Positions 56,130-64,000 of a stretch of 64,000 nt of DNA are shown piece by piece. This stretch comes from JAWVYT01 sp046483065 (GTDB lineage: Bacteria; Gemmatimonadota; Gemmatimonadetes; Longimicrobiales; RSA9): positions 1 through 64,000 of the forward strand of contig JAWODW010000104.1 in assembly GCA_046483065.1 (NCBI GenBank), in the 5' to 3' direction. The notes below the pieces were generated by a model. That model was not told where the DNA came from and made no database searches. It saw only the letters and a program-made list of their open reading frames with translations. The position numbers and the translations under genes were made by a program. The first letter of the stretch is position 1. Each line of letters starts with the position of its first letter.

Positions 56130-57425
56130 GTGAGCCGGAAGGACGAGGCCGGCGCCAGCGGGATGAGTCGTGCCGTGGTGGCCCTCGGCATCGCCCGGAT
56201 GGCCGACGCGGTGGCCAACTCGTTCCTGGTGATCGTGCTGCCCCTCTACATCGCCAGCGGCGAGGTCACCGGCTCATCGCTGGGTCTCTCCGAAGCGGCA
56301 CTCACCGGCGTGATCCTGGCCGTGTTCGGCTTCTTCAACGCCTTCGCCCAACCGTTCGCGGGACGCCTCAGCGACCGGCTGGGACGCCGCCGCGTGTTCG
56401 TCATCGGTGGGCTCATCGTGCTGGCCGGCTTCAACTTCCTCTACATCTTCTCCGACAGCTACTTCACGCTGATGCTGATCCGCATGGGCCAGGGGCTCAG
56501 CGTGGCGTTCACCATCGTGGCCACGGTGGCGTTGGTGAACGAGCTCAGCACCCGGGGCAACCGGGGCGGCAACATGGGGCTCTACAACTCACTCCGGCTC
56601 ATCGGCTTCGGGACCGGACCGCTGGTGGCGGGGTTCGTGGTCTCCGGCGGGCCGTACGACCTCTTCGGGATCGCCATCACGGGCTACGACGCCGCCTTCC
56701 TCGTGGCCACCCTCGGAGCGCTGGTGGGCGCCGGCACCGTCATGCTCCTGGTGCGGGACCCGGCGGAGACCACCGCGGCCGTCGGGCGGGTGAAGCTCGC
56801 GGTCCGGGCCCGGGACGGGAAGCATCTGCTGGACCCGATCTTCACCCTCGGCCTCGCCACGCTCGTCATGGCCTCGTGCATCGCGCTCCTGGCCTCCATC
56901 GAGCCCGACGTCAACCGCCGACTCGGCCAGGACGCCCGCTGGTTCGGCGTCGAGTTCGCCGTCTTCATCCTCTCGCTCTCCGCGTTCCAGCCCGTGGTCG
57001 GGCGGATGAGCGACCACTACGGACGGCGCATCTTCATCCTCGTGGGCCTCATCGGGCTGGCGCCCACCACGCTGGCCCAGGGGCTCGTACTCACGCCATG
57101 GGGGATGGTGGCCGCCCGCTTCACGCAGGGGATCGCCGGCGCCATGATCTTCTCCCCCGCCCTGGCCCTGGCCGGCGACCTGGCCAAGCGCGGTCAGTCC
57201 GGGCTCCAGCTGTCGGTCCTGACCATGTCGTTCGGGATCGGGATCGCAGTCGGCCAGCTGGTGGCCGGGTTCCTGGTGGGCTTGGGCTTCATCGTCCCCT
57301 TCGCCACCGGCGCCACGCTGGCGCTCCTGGCCACGGTGCTCGTCTGGACCCAGGTTGAGGAGCCCGGCCGCGGAGTACCGGCAGCCCACGAGCCGCCCGT
57401 AGCCGACTTCGGCTCGCCGTCATAG
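56130..57425 (+). CDS. MFS transporter
   Basis: A 431-residue transporter with 12 predicted helices. Motif A appears as GRLSDRLGRRRVFV between helices 2 and 3 and again as GRMSDHYGRRIFI between helices 8 and 9, the usual internal duplication. The long central loop (about 215-235) and the DHA1-like GLSEAALTGVILAVFGFFNAFAQPF point to a drug or metabolite exporter, specificity unknown. Starts are ambiguous: GTG at 56130 or ATG at 56163; the former is given because ggaggaag lies upstream. It follows the frameshifted YjbQ gene by 25 bases. Confidence 0.86.
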   Translation: MSRKDEAGASGMSRAVVALGIARMADAVANSFLVIVLPLYIASGEVTGSSLGLSEAALTGVILAVFGFFNAFAQPFAGRLSDRLGRRRVFVIGGLIVLAGFNFLYIFSDSYFTLMLIRMGQGLSVAFTIVATVALVNELSTRGNRGGNMGLYNSLRLIGFGTGPLVAGFVVSGGPYDLFGIAITGYDAAFLVATLGALVGAGTVMLLVRDPAETTAAVGRVKLAVRARDGKHLLDPIFTLGLATLVMASCIALLASIEPDVNRRLGQDARWFGVEFAVFILSLSAFQPVVGRMSDHYGRRIFILVGLIGLAPTTLAQGLVLTPWGMVAARFTQGIAGAMIFSPALALAGDLAKRGQSGLQLSVLTMSFGIGIAVGQLVAGFLVGLGFIVPFATGATLALLATVLVWTQVEEPGRGVPAAHEPPVADFGSPS

Positions 57426-57449
57426 CCACCTTCAACGAGAGACACCGTC

Positions 57450-57815
57450 ATGCGCTTCTTCCTCCGCCTCCTCGCCACCGCCGTCGCCCTCTGGGTGGCG
57501 GTCCTTATCGTCCCGGGCATCACCTACACCGGCGGCGCCATCGGGCTCCTGGGGGTGGCCGTGGTCTTCGGCGTGGTCAACGCCGTGATCCGGCCGATCC
57601 TCAAGCTCCTGACCTGCCCGCTGATGGTCCTGACGCTGGGCCTCTTCGTCTTCATCCTGAACGCGCTCATGCTCTGGCTCACCAGTGAGCTCGCGTTGGC
57701 GCTGGGAATCGGGTTCGACGTGGCCGGCTTCTGGGCCGCGCTCCTCGGCGCCATCATCGTGGGGCTCGTCAGCACCGTACTGACGCTCTTTGTGGGGGCG
57801 AAGGAAAAGGACTGA
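57450..57815 (+). CDS. Phage holin family IV-like (Mycobact_4_TMS) membrane protein
   Basis: A 121-residue protein with four membrane helices. FFLRLLATAVALWVAVLIVPGI, VVNAVIRPILKLLTCPLMVLTLGLFVFILNALMLWLTS match the small four-helix PF04020-type family that databases label phage holin IV. These are ordinary chromosomal genes in most bacteria and no prophage gene is nearby, so the holin label should not be read as phage origin. It lies 24 bases after the MFS gene, likely co-transcribed. Function unknown. Confidence 0.84.
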   Translation: MRFFLRLLATAVALWVAVLIVPGITYTGGAIGLLGVAVVFGVVNAVIRPILKLLTCPLMVLTLGLFVFILNALMLWLTSELALALGIGFDVAGFWAALLGAIIVGLVSTVLTLFVGAKEKD

Positions 57816-57879
57816 TCCGGCGGGGGCGGCCGGGACCGGGGCGGCGCCGAGACCCGGATCACAGGAACCACCCGGCCGG

Positions 57880-58536
57880 CTACCGCGGCAGCTCGCCCAG
57901 GATCTCGCCGTCCTCGCCGAGGGGCGGGTACTCGACACCCCGGCGGCGGCAGAGGTCGGCGATCCGGGGGTAGGCCCACTCGAAGAGGGTGCGGCGGTAA
58001 CGCTCCTCATCGAGGCGGGGCCCGTCGTATAACCCGGCCTCCGACCGCTGGCGCTGGGCCTCGTACAGGATGACCGCGGCGGCCACCGACACGTTCAGCG
58101 ACTCCGCGGCTCCCATCATGGGGATCACCACGCGGCGGTCCGCGGCGGCGGCGGCGTCATCGCTGAGCCCGTGGAGCTCGGTGCCCAGGAGGATGGCCGT
58201 CGGGCCGGTGTAGTCCACGGCCCGGAAGTCCACGGCGTCGCCGGCGGGGTGGGCGGCCAGGACCGTCATACCATCGTCCCGGAGCGTCCGCAGCGCGTCG
58301 CCCAGGCTCCCGTGGCGCTGCACGTTGACGTACCGGTTGGATCCGCCGGCCGTCTGGTGGGCGGGGCGGAAGTCGTCGGTGGGGACCAGGTGAGCGTCGA
58401 GGACGCCCACGGCGTCGCACGTCCGCAGCGCGGCGGAGAAGTTGTGGGGCTTGTGGACCCGGTCCATGAGCACGGTCAGGTCCGGCTGGCGCCGGTCCAG
58501 GACCGCCCGAAGCGTGCGAAAGCGCTCAGGGGTCAT
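57880..58536 (-). CDS. trmH: tRNA (guanosine-2'-O)-methyltransferase TrmH (SpoU family)
   Basis: A 218-residue SPOUT methyltransferase that methylates the ribose of G18 in tRNA. Conserved blocks: DRVHKPHNFSAALRTCDAVGV (motif 1, with Asn and Arg), ILLGTELHGLSDDA (motif 2) and IPMMGAAESLNVSVAAAVILYE (motif 3, trefoil-knot SAM site). The C-terminal extension with RRRGVEYPPLGED is also typical of TrmH. It is the last gene of a five-gene minus-strand operon and overlaps the DUF885 gene by 11 bases. Confidence 0.92.
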   Translation of the reverse strand: MTPERFRTLRAVLDRRQPDLTVLMDRVHKPHNFSAALRTCDAVGVLDAHLVPTDDFRPAHQTAGGSNRYVNVQRHGSLGDALRTLRDDGMTVLAAHPAGDAVDFRAVDYTGPTAILLGTELHGLSDDAAAAADRRVVIPMMGAAESLNVSVAAAVILYEAQRQRSEAGLYDGPRLDEERYRRTLFEWAYPRIADLCRRRGVEYPPLGEDGEILGELPR

Positions 58537-60313
58537 AGAATCGCCACTCGGCCTCGTGGTCGGCGCTCAGTTCGAGCCCCATGAGCCGTGCCCGGACCAG
58601 CTCCACGGGCATGGGCCCGCCCCGGAGTATGGCGTCATGGTACTCCCGCTCCGTCATGGCGCCCGACTCCACCAGCTCGCGGTGGAGCGCCTGGAACTGG
58701 AGCCCGCCGAGCATGTACCCCGCCTGGTAGAGGGGCGGGTAGCTGCCGTTGAACGACCGTCGGACCTCGGCCTCTGCGTTGGCTCGCTCGTGGCCGACCC
58801 GGTCGACCAGGAAGTCGATGGCCTCCTGGGGCGTCATCCGCTCCAGGTGGAACGAGAGGCTGAAGATGATCCGGGCGGCCCGGTGCATCCGCCAGAAGAG
58901 CATCCCCACCTGGTCCTCGGGGCCCCGGGGGAAGCCCAGGTCCCAGAGGCGGAACTCCCAGTACAGTGCGTTCCCCTCGTGCCAGAACGGTGTGCGGAAC
59001 AGCTGTCGGTGGGCGTTGTGCCGGGCGTTCATGAACCCCTGGAGGTGGTGCCCCGGGATCAGCTCGTGATGGACTACCGCCCGGGCGAAGTGCTCGTTGT
59101 TGCCCCGCATGCTCATGAGCTTGTCCTCGTGCTCCATCCCCGCCGTGGGGTACGAGACCAGGATGACCTCACCGCCCAGGAAGAAGGGCGCCACTTTCTG
59201 CCGTTCCGGACTCATCATCTCCATCCGCCAGACCTCCGCGGCCAGCGGCGGGATAGTCACCAGATCGCGCTCCCGGATGAACGACACCGACTGCTCGTAG
59301 AGCGCCTCGATGAGCGCCGGCTGCTCGCCCGGCGCCACGTGCAGCGCTTTCACATGATCAACAGCCCGGAGCCAGTCGTCGCCGAACCCCAGTGACTCCG
59401 ACGCCTCGATCATCCGCTCCTCGCACCACGCGTACTCCTGCTCCGCGATCTCGATGAGCTCGGCGGGCGAGTACGGGATCATCTCGTGCCGGAGGTCGGC
59501 CTCGAGTCCGTCCGCCCCGATGGGATCCCCTACGATGGGCGGCTCCTCCCCCTCCTCGTAGCCCACTACGCGGCGCCGGAGGAAGCTCTCGTAGCGCTCC
59601 ATGGCGGCGGTCAGCGCCTCGTGCGGCGTCTCCACCCACCAGGTGAAGAGAGGGTCGTAGCCGGCGTGGTAGCCGTACCAGGCGTCCAGTGTACGGCGGA
59701 TCGAGCGCACGGCGTCGGCGGCCCGGAGCCCGACGATGGGCGTCGGGCCCTGCCCGTTCTCCAGCGACGAGGTCAGCTCCGAGCGTACCGCCACGATCCC
59801 GGCGGTCAGCTCGTTCAGCTCCTCGGCGGCGGCCCGGGCGTCCACGGGCTCCAGCTCCCGGCGCTGCTCGTGGAGCGCCAGGATCGGCCCGGCGAAGGGG
59901 AGGAGCGGCGCCATCCCCCGGAACCGATCGGCCTCCTGGTCGAGGAGGTGCAGCTGGTACTCTAGCTCCCGATCCAGGAGAATCCAGTCCAGGCGGCTCT
60001 CGGCGCCCAGGGGCTCATAGTCCATGGCGCGGAGCCGGTCCCGCCACTCCTGGTAGAAGGTCCGGAACCGCTCCCGACGCACCGGTGACCACGCCGCATC
60101 GTAGCGCCGGTAGAGTGCGGACCGGTCCACGGCGAAGCGCTCCACGGCGGTGGCCAGCGTACTCTCGGGGCCGTCGAGTGCGGCGAGAGTCGGGACCGCC
60201 TCCGGGGTCTGCGGCGCCTGGGCGTAGGCGGTCCGGGCGCCGGCCAAGAGGGCCAGGATCGCCAGGCACATGAAGAGTGCGGCGGCCGTCCGCCGGAGGG
60301 TCCACAGGGTCAT
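58526..60313 (-). CDS. DUF885-family secreted zinc peptidase-like protein
   Basis: A 595-residue exported protein with a signal peptide (about residues 1-32, ending AYAQ). DUF885 proteins are all-helical gluzincins; the metal site HHELIPGHHLQGF (H-E-x4-H) lies near residue 425, with a downstream Glu in NALYWEFRLWDLG likely as third ligand. They are presumed carboxypeptidases acting on peptides in the periplasm. ATG at 60313 overlaps the stop of the GT2 gene (ATGA). The frame extends upstream antisense-free but without homology. Confidence 0.88.
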   Translation of the reverse strand: MTLWTLRRTAAALFMCLAILALLAGARTAYAQAPQTPEAVPTLAALDGPESTLATAVERFAVDRSALYRRYDAAWSPVRRERFRTFYQEWRDRLRAMDYEPLGAESRLDWILLDRELEYQLHLLDQEADRFRGMAPLLPFAGPILALHEQRRELEPVDARAAAEELNELTAGIVAVRSELTSSLENGQGPTPIVGLRAADAVRSIRRTLDAWYGYHAGYDPLFTWWVETPHEALTAAMERYESFLRRRVVGYEEGEEPPIVGDPIGADGLEADLRHEMIPYSPAELIEIAEQEYAWCEERMIEASESLGFGDDWLRAVDHVKALHVAPGEQPALIEALYEQSVSFIRERDLVTIPPLAAEVWRMEMMSPERQKVAPFFLGGEVILVSYPTAGMEHEDKLMSMRGNNEHFARAVVHHELIPGHHLQGFMNARHNAHRQLFRTPFWHEGNALYWEFRLWDLGFPRGPEDQVGMLFWRMHRAARIIFSLSFHLERMTPQEAIDFLVDRVGHERANAEAEVRRSFNGSYPPLYQAGYMLGGLQFQALHRELVESGAMTEREYHDAILRGGPMPVELVRARLMGLELSADHEAEWRFYDP

Positions 60314-61773
60314 GACGTCTGCTCCGTTACCAGGTTCTCGTTGAGGGTCGAGGTGTCTCCCGCGCCGAGTCCGCGACGCTCCATGGCGCCCCACTCGGTC
60401 CGGCCCCGGAGGAAGCTGATGATCCCCCGCAGCCGCCAGATCACGGTCACGTGCCGGTAACCGACGCTGTCAATGAGGCTGTAGCCCATGAGTCGGAGCC
60501 GCTGGCCCTGGCGATCGTAACGCTGGAAGCTGAACTCCTCCAGCGCCAGCGTCAGGGCGTTCAACAGGACACCGAGGCCGTAAGCCACCAGGAAGAAGAG
60601 GAGCGCGAACTGCACGTCCAGCGCTCCGATGGCGAGCCCTACGGCCAGCCCGAGGAGCCCCACCGCCTCCACCACGGGCGCGATGAGCTCAACGAACGCG
60701 AAGTACGGAAAGACCACGAGCCCGAGCGCGCCGTAGCGGGGATTGAGGAGCACCGTCCGGTGCCGCCAGAGGGTGTCGGCCAGGCCCCGGTGCCACCGGT
60801 CGCGCTGGCGGCCCAGGGCTCGCCACGTCTCGGGGACCTCCGTCCACGCCACCGGGTCCGGGATGAAGTCCACCCGCTGCGTGCTGCTGCCCGACTCCCT
60901 GGCCGTGCGACGGAGACGGGCCACGAGCTCCATATCCTCGCCCACCGTCTCGTGCAGGTACCCGCCGGCCTCGATCATCCCCTCACGGCGGAAGAGCCCG
61001 AACGCGCCGCTGATGATCAGGTTCCCGCCCAGTCGGTTCCAGCCGAGGCGCCCGAACAGGAACGCCCGCAGGTATTCAATGACCTGGACGGCCGGGAGGA
61101 ACGAGCGGGGCACCCGGACCTTGGTGACGCGACCGTTGCTCACATCGCAGTCGTTCACCACCCGGATCGTGCCGCCGGCCGCCAGAATATCGTCACTGCG
61201 GAGGAACGGGCGGACCATGCGGAGCAGCGCGTCGGGCTCGATGAGGGTGTCGGCGTCAATGGCGCAGACCAGCTCGCCCGTGGCCAGGTCGAGGCCCGCG
61301 TTCAACGAGTCGGCCTTCCCACCGTTCTCCTTGTCCGCCACCAGCAGGTTCGGGTTGACGCGCGACCGGTAGAGCTGGTTCACGGGCTCACTGCCGATCC
61401 TGCGCCTGTAGATGGTGTGGACCGGCTCGAGCTCGAAGCGATCCTTCAGGACCTCGAGCGTGGCATCCCGGGAGCCGTCGTTGATGACCACGATCTCCAG
61501 GTCCGGGTACTCCAGCGACAGGAGCGCGCGCACGCTCTCCTCGATGGTGGCGGACTCGTTGTACGCCGGCGCCAGCACGCTGATCCGCGGGGCCACCGGC
61601 GAGCTCAAGACCCGCCGCCGATCCTCGCCACGCACCGTGTGCGTATGACGCCACATCTCCACTCCGGCGGCCACCAGAAGGATGAGGTAGAAACCGTTGA
61701 CGGCCAGGAAGTAGAAGAGGATGGCCGTCTCGAGCCAGGTGAGCCCCGTCCCGAGGATCGCGTCCAGCGGCAT
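60310..61773 (-). CDS. Processive-type family 2 glycosyltransferase (BcsA/HasA-like)
   Basis: A 487-residue inner-membrane polysaccharide synthase-like enzyme. An N-terminal helix (about 17-40) leads into the GT-A domain with VLAPAYNESATIEE, INDGSRDATLEV, AIDADT (D-x-D), GED (general base) and QRDRW, the motif set of processive beta-glycan synthases such as cellulose and hyaluronan synthases. Four or more helices follow (about 350-440). It probably polymerises and extrudes an exopolysaccharide, or transfers sugar to a membrane lipid. GTG at 61776 overlapping the HEAT stop (GTGATG) is an alternative start. The upstream response regulator and HEAT protein may control it (inference). Confidence 0.87.
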   Translation of the reverse strand: MPLDAILGTGLTWLETAILFYFLAVNGFYLILLVAAGVEMWRHTHTVRGEDRRRVLSSPVAPRISVLAPAYNESATIEESVRALLSLEYPDLEIVVINDGSRDATLEVLKDRFELEPVHTIYRRRIGSEPVNQLYRSRVNPNLLVADKENGGKADSLNAGLDLATGELVCAIDADTLIEPDALLRMVRPFLRSDDILAAGGTIRVVNDCDVSNGRVTKVRVPRSFLPAVQVIEYLRAFLFGRLGWNRLGGNLIISGAFGLFRREGMIEAGGYLHETVGEDMELVARLRRTARESGSSTQRVDFIPDPVAWTEVPETWRALGRQRDRWHRGLADTLWRHRTVLLNPRYGALGLVVFPYFAFVELIAPVVEAVGLLGLAVGLAIGALDVQFALLFFLVAYGLGVLLNALTLALEEFSFQRYDRQGQRLRLMGYSLIDSVGYRHVTVIWRLRGIISFLRGRTEWGAMERRGLGAGDTSTLNENLVTEQTS

Positions 61774-62861
61774 CACACGCCCCCGAACCGGGTCACCACG
61801 CCGGCCGTGTCCAGGGCGTGACGGGCCATGTCGGCCGCAAAGCTGTCATCGGCCTTCATCGTCCGACGCAACAACAGCTCACCCGGCGGGCCGAGTCGTA
61901 CCAGCGCCCGGCCCGCGGCGGCCCGGACGTCCCACGCCGGGTCGCTCAGCGCCCGGGCCAGCCGCGGCCCCGCGGGCCAGTGCTCGAGCTCACCCAACGC
62001 CGCGGCGGCCGCGGCCCGGGCGCTGGTGTCCGGGTCCTCCAGCCCCTGCTCGAGCCGGTCTGCCGCGTCACGGCTGCCGGTACCGCCCAGCGCCCGATAG
62101 GCCAGCTCCCGGACCTCCGGCACCGGGTGGTCCGTCAACCGGAGCAGCGGGTCGGTCAGTCGGCTGTCACCGATCCCCCGGGCCACGCCGAGGCCCGCGA
62201 TGGCCGCCTTCACGTCCCGCTCGGAGCGGATGTCCGCCGCCTCGACAGGGATCCTCGCCAGCTCGTCCCGGAGCGGCTCGATGGTCTCCGTCCCGATCCG
62301 AACCAGAGCGTCCTGCACGGCGAACCGGCTGGTCTGGCTCGGGTCGCCGAGCATCCCGATGAGGGTGGCCACGGCGTGCTCCGACGGGTTCGCCCCGCAC
62401 CACTCGGCCACCTGGCTGCGAACCAGGGGATGGGGGTCGTCCGCCAGCCGCAGCACCGCATCACCGGCACCGCCGGCCAGCGTCAGCAAGCGGGCGCCCC
62501 GGAGCCTGCGCCACCAGAACCGGCTCCGGCTCATCCGCTGCCCGTATTCCACCAGCCCGAGGTCTTCGGCGAGCTCCCCGAGCCAGCCGCGTTCCCGGCC
62601 CCGGAGGTTCGGCGCCACACGGTTGAACAGCCGGACCCGCTCGCTGCGGCTCAGCGGCTCGAGCTTCTCCCGGTCCCGCTCTTCCAGGCTGCCGGCCAGG
62701 AGCCCGCCGACCACGGCGTCACGGGCCTCCGCGATCTGCGGCTCCCGGGACCGCTGGTACATGGCCCGGACACCGTGGGCCAGGATGACGAGCCAGGCCC
62801 CGGCCAGCGCCACCCCCTCCACGAGCGCCACGTCCAGGAGGAGCCAGTCGGGGATGGTCAC
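61773..62861 (-). CDS. Membrane-anchored HEAT-repeat protein
   Basis: A 362-residue protein with one N-terminal transmembrane helix (about residues 8-30) and a cytoplasmic HEAT/PBS-lyase-like solenoid (about 110-350). Repeats are visible as AVLRLADDPHPLVRSQVAEW, VATLIGMLGDPSQTSRFAVQ, PLLRLTDHPVPEVRELAYRA, and RLEQGLEDPDTSARAAAAAA, spaced about 30 residues. Such scaffolds mediate protein interactions. Its GTG start overlaps the response regulator stop (GTGA) and its end overlaps the GT2 start, so it sits between the sensor output and the glycosyltransferase. Role in linking the two is inference. Confidence 0.83.
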   Translation of the reverse strand: MTIPDWLLLDVALVEGVALAGAWLVILAHGVRAMYQRSREPQIAEARDAVVGGLLAGSLEERDREKLEPLSRSERVRLFNRVAPNLRGRERGWLGELAEDLGLVEYGQRMSRSRFWWRRLRGARLLTLAGGAGDAVLRLADDPHPLVRSQVAEWCGANPSEHAVATLIGMLGDPSQTSRFAVQDALVRIGTETIEPLRDELARIPVEAADIRSERDVKAAIAGLGVARGIGDSRLTDPLLRLTDHPVPEVRELAYRALGGTGSRDAADRLEQGLEDPDTSARAAAAAALGELEHWPAGPRLARALSDPAWDVRAAAGRALVRLGPPGELLLRRTMKADDSFAADMARHALDTAGVVTRFGGV

Positions 62862-64000
62862 GCGCCCCCACGATCGCCCAGTGCCCGCCGTACCCGGTGG
62901 ATCAGCTCCGACACGCTGAACGGCTTCGGCACATGGTCGAAGGCACCGAGCTCCAGCGCCTTCACCACCTCGCTCTCCGCGGAACGCGCCGTCAGCATGA
63001 GCACCCGGGTGCGACGCGTGATCTTGTCACGGGCCAGCCGGCGCAGGAGCGAGAGGCCGTCCATCCCCGGCAGCCCCACATCTAGGATGATCAGCGACGC
63101 CCGCATAGCCGGCTTCTCCCCGGTCAGGAGCTCGGCGGCCTCCGCGCCATCGCGGATCCAATGGGTGGTGAAGCCGCGTTCGTCCAGCGTCTGGGTCAGG
63201 AGCGTGCCCAACGCTTCGTCGTCCTCGACGATGACGATATCGGCGTCGACCTGGTCCGATTCCACGGGTACCGCCGGCTCGGTCCGACCGTCCTCCGGCG
63301 TGAGGTCCGCGGTCGCCCGCTCGACCAGGGAATCCACGTCCTCCCCTTCCTCCGGATGCGTGGCGAACCCGACCATCGTGCGGACGCCGTCGGTGGGCAG
63401 GTACCGCTCGATCCATCGGTGGGTCGCCCCGGCCTCCTCGCCGTAGCGCGACACCATGATCTCGTGCCGGTCCCATCGGCCGACGATGTCCTCCGGTCGG
63501 ACCTCCTTCTGCAGGCGCGTCGCCAGCTGGACCAGCTGCCGGTCCAGCTCCTCGGGCTCGCGGCTCTCCAGCCTGACCAGCGCCACCGTCACAGCGTCGT
63601 CGTGCCGGGCGGCGATGGCCACCTGCGTCTCGAGCCGCTCCCGGGCCGAGGACCGGGACGGCAGCCCCGTCTCCCGGTCCTCCACCTCGTCGCCCACCTG
63701 CCGCAGGCGGGCCAGCCGGTTCTCCACCCGGGCCAGGAGCTCGGGCCCGGCCACGGGCTTCACCACGAAATCGTCGCCGCCGGCCTCGAATCCGGCGATG
63801 ACATCGGCGGGACCCGAATGGGCCGTGAGGAAGAGGATCGGCAGCTCCGCCCAGCGGGGGTCGGCGCGGACCGCCCGGCACAGCTGGTAACCGTTCACCT
63901 CGGGCATCTGGACGTCCAGGAGCACCAGGTCCGGCTCCACCGCCTCCAGCGTGCCCCAGAACTCCAGCGGTGAGCTCAACGTCCGCACCCTGAAGCCGGC
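62858..64000 (-). CDS. Response regulator: receiver - degenerate GGDEF-like - receiver (5' end beyond window)
   Basis: At least 380 residues; the N-terminus is cut by the window edge. The first receiver domain shows the phospho-Asp region LVLLDVQMPEVNG and the Thr/Lys switch (FLTAHSG, VKPV). The middle (about 100-230 of the visible part) resembles a GGDEF domain fold (TGLPSRSSARERLETQV...) but lacks the GGDEF motif, so it is probably inactive. The second receiver has LIILDVGLPGMDG, MLTARS and VPKPFS. The arrangement recalls PleD with the output domain in the middle. It is the first visible gene of the HEAT/GT2/DUF885/TrmH operon. Only the second receiver is complete. Confidence 0.86.
   Translation of the reverse strand, partial: AGFRVRTLSSPLEFWGTLEAVEPDLVLLDVQMPEVNGYQLCRAVRADPRWAELPILFLTAHSGPADVIAGFEAGGDDFVVKPVAGPELLARVENRLARLRQVGDEVEDRETGLPSRSSARERLETQVAIAARHDDAVTVALVRLESREPEELDRQLVQLATRLQKEVRPEDIVGRWDRHEIMVSRYGEEAGATHRWIERYLPTDGVRTMVGFATHPEEGEDVDSLVERATADLTPEDGRTEPAVPVESDQVDADIVIVEDDEALGTLLTQTLDERGFTTHWIRDGAEAAELLTGEKPAMRASLIILDVGLPGMDGLSLLRRLARDKITRRTRVLMLTARSAESEVVKALELGAFDHVPKPFSVSELIHRVRRALGDRGGA

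Noticed and set aside
57450..57815. Holin-like gene as evidence of a prophage
   Set aside because: The family is common on chromosomes and no phage structural, integrase or lysis gene is near.

Overview
This is a gene-dense, very GC-rich (by eye about 70%) bacterial chromosomal segment with no rRNA, tRNA, transposase or CRISPR array that I could recognise. The gene content suggests a Gram-negative, heterotrophic bacterium of the Gemmatimonadota type: two large BNR/VPS10 beta-propeller proteins, DUF885 and M19 peptidase families, a DUF2911 protein, a lipoprotein-rich envelope set, many ECF sigma/anti-sigma pairs and GTG starts. The phylum is an inference from family composition, not from a marker gene; ispG, thiI or cydA phylogenies would settle it. 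Genes are packed into short operons with ATGA or GTGA start/stop overlaps.

Layout. 0-2.2 kb: aromatic amino-acid operon (DAHP synthase, chorismate mutase, prephenate dehydrogenase). 2.2-6.7 kb: a METTL7-like methyltransferase, a haem-binding lipoprotein, a glycosyltransferase, membrane proteins and ispG. 7.3-9.7 kb: cydAB, with a recognisable promoter and a terminator. 9.8-12.8 kb: a Bcp peroxiredoxin and a multisensor histidine kinase. 12.8-16.4 kb: an ECF sigma/anti-sigma/YbjQ-family operon, an AraC-methyltransferase (Ada-like) protein, a SPOR lipoprotein and a nitroreductase. 16.7-19.9 kb: MobA-like, split XdhC/CoxI proteins and a BNR propeller. 19.9-26.7 kb: ATL, thiI, quinone reductase, GlsB, an MFS exporter, a GAF-GGDEF cyclase and small proteins.

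26.9-37.9 kb is the centrepiece: two adjacent NAD(P)-linked formate dehydrogenase operons of different design. The first has a NuoE-like subunit, a 1059-residue protein joining a 2Fe-2S domain, a NuoF module and a GltD/NfnB-like flavoprotein, and a catalytic FdhA. The second is a compact FdsG-FdsB fusion plus an FdhA that lacks the His-Cys cluster motif. Both use Cys, not selenocysteine, at the active site. The MobA/XdhC-type genes about 8 kb upstream may be relevant to cofactor supply (inference).

38.3-40.1 kb: an esterase plus ring-cleaving dioxygenase pair that mirrors Bacillus mhqED and is preceded by an MhqR-box-like palindrome. 40.6-48.1 kb: an S41 protease, a three-gene pilin-like cassette, gamma-glutamyltranspeptidase, a GT4 glycosyltransferase and a TPR protein. 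48.4-49.4 kb: a second ECF sigma/anti-sigma operon. 49.6-51.0 kb: a chimeric decayed dipeptidase/DUF2911 gene. 51.0-57.8 kb: a large VPS10-type propeller, a lipoprotein, a CDP-alcohol phosphotransferase, a frameshifted YjbQ gene, an MFS transporter and a holin-like membrane protein. 57.9-64.0 kb: a five-gene minus-strand operon (two-receiver response regulator cut by the window edge, HEAT protein, processive-type GT2, DUF885 peptidase, TrmH).

Three dispersed elements of about 306-327 bp with shared terminal inverted repeats but unrelated interiors lie at 6.9, 38.0 and 40.2 kb. They explain most of the longer non-coding gaps.
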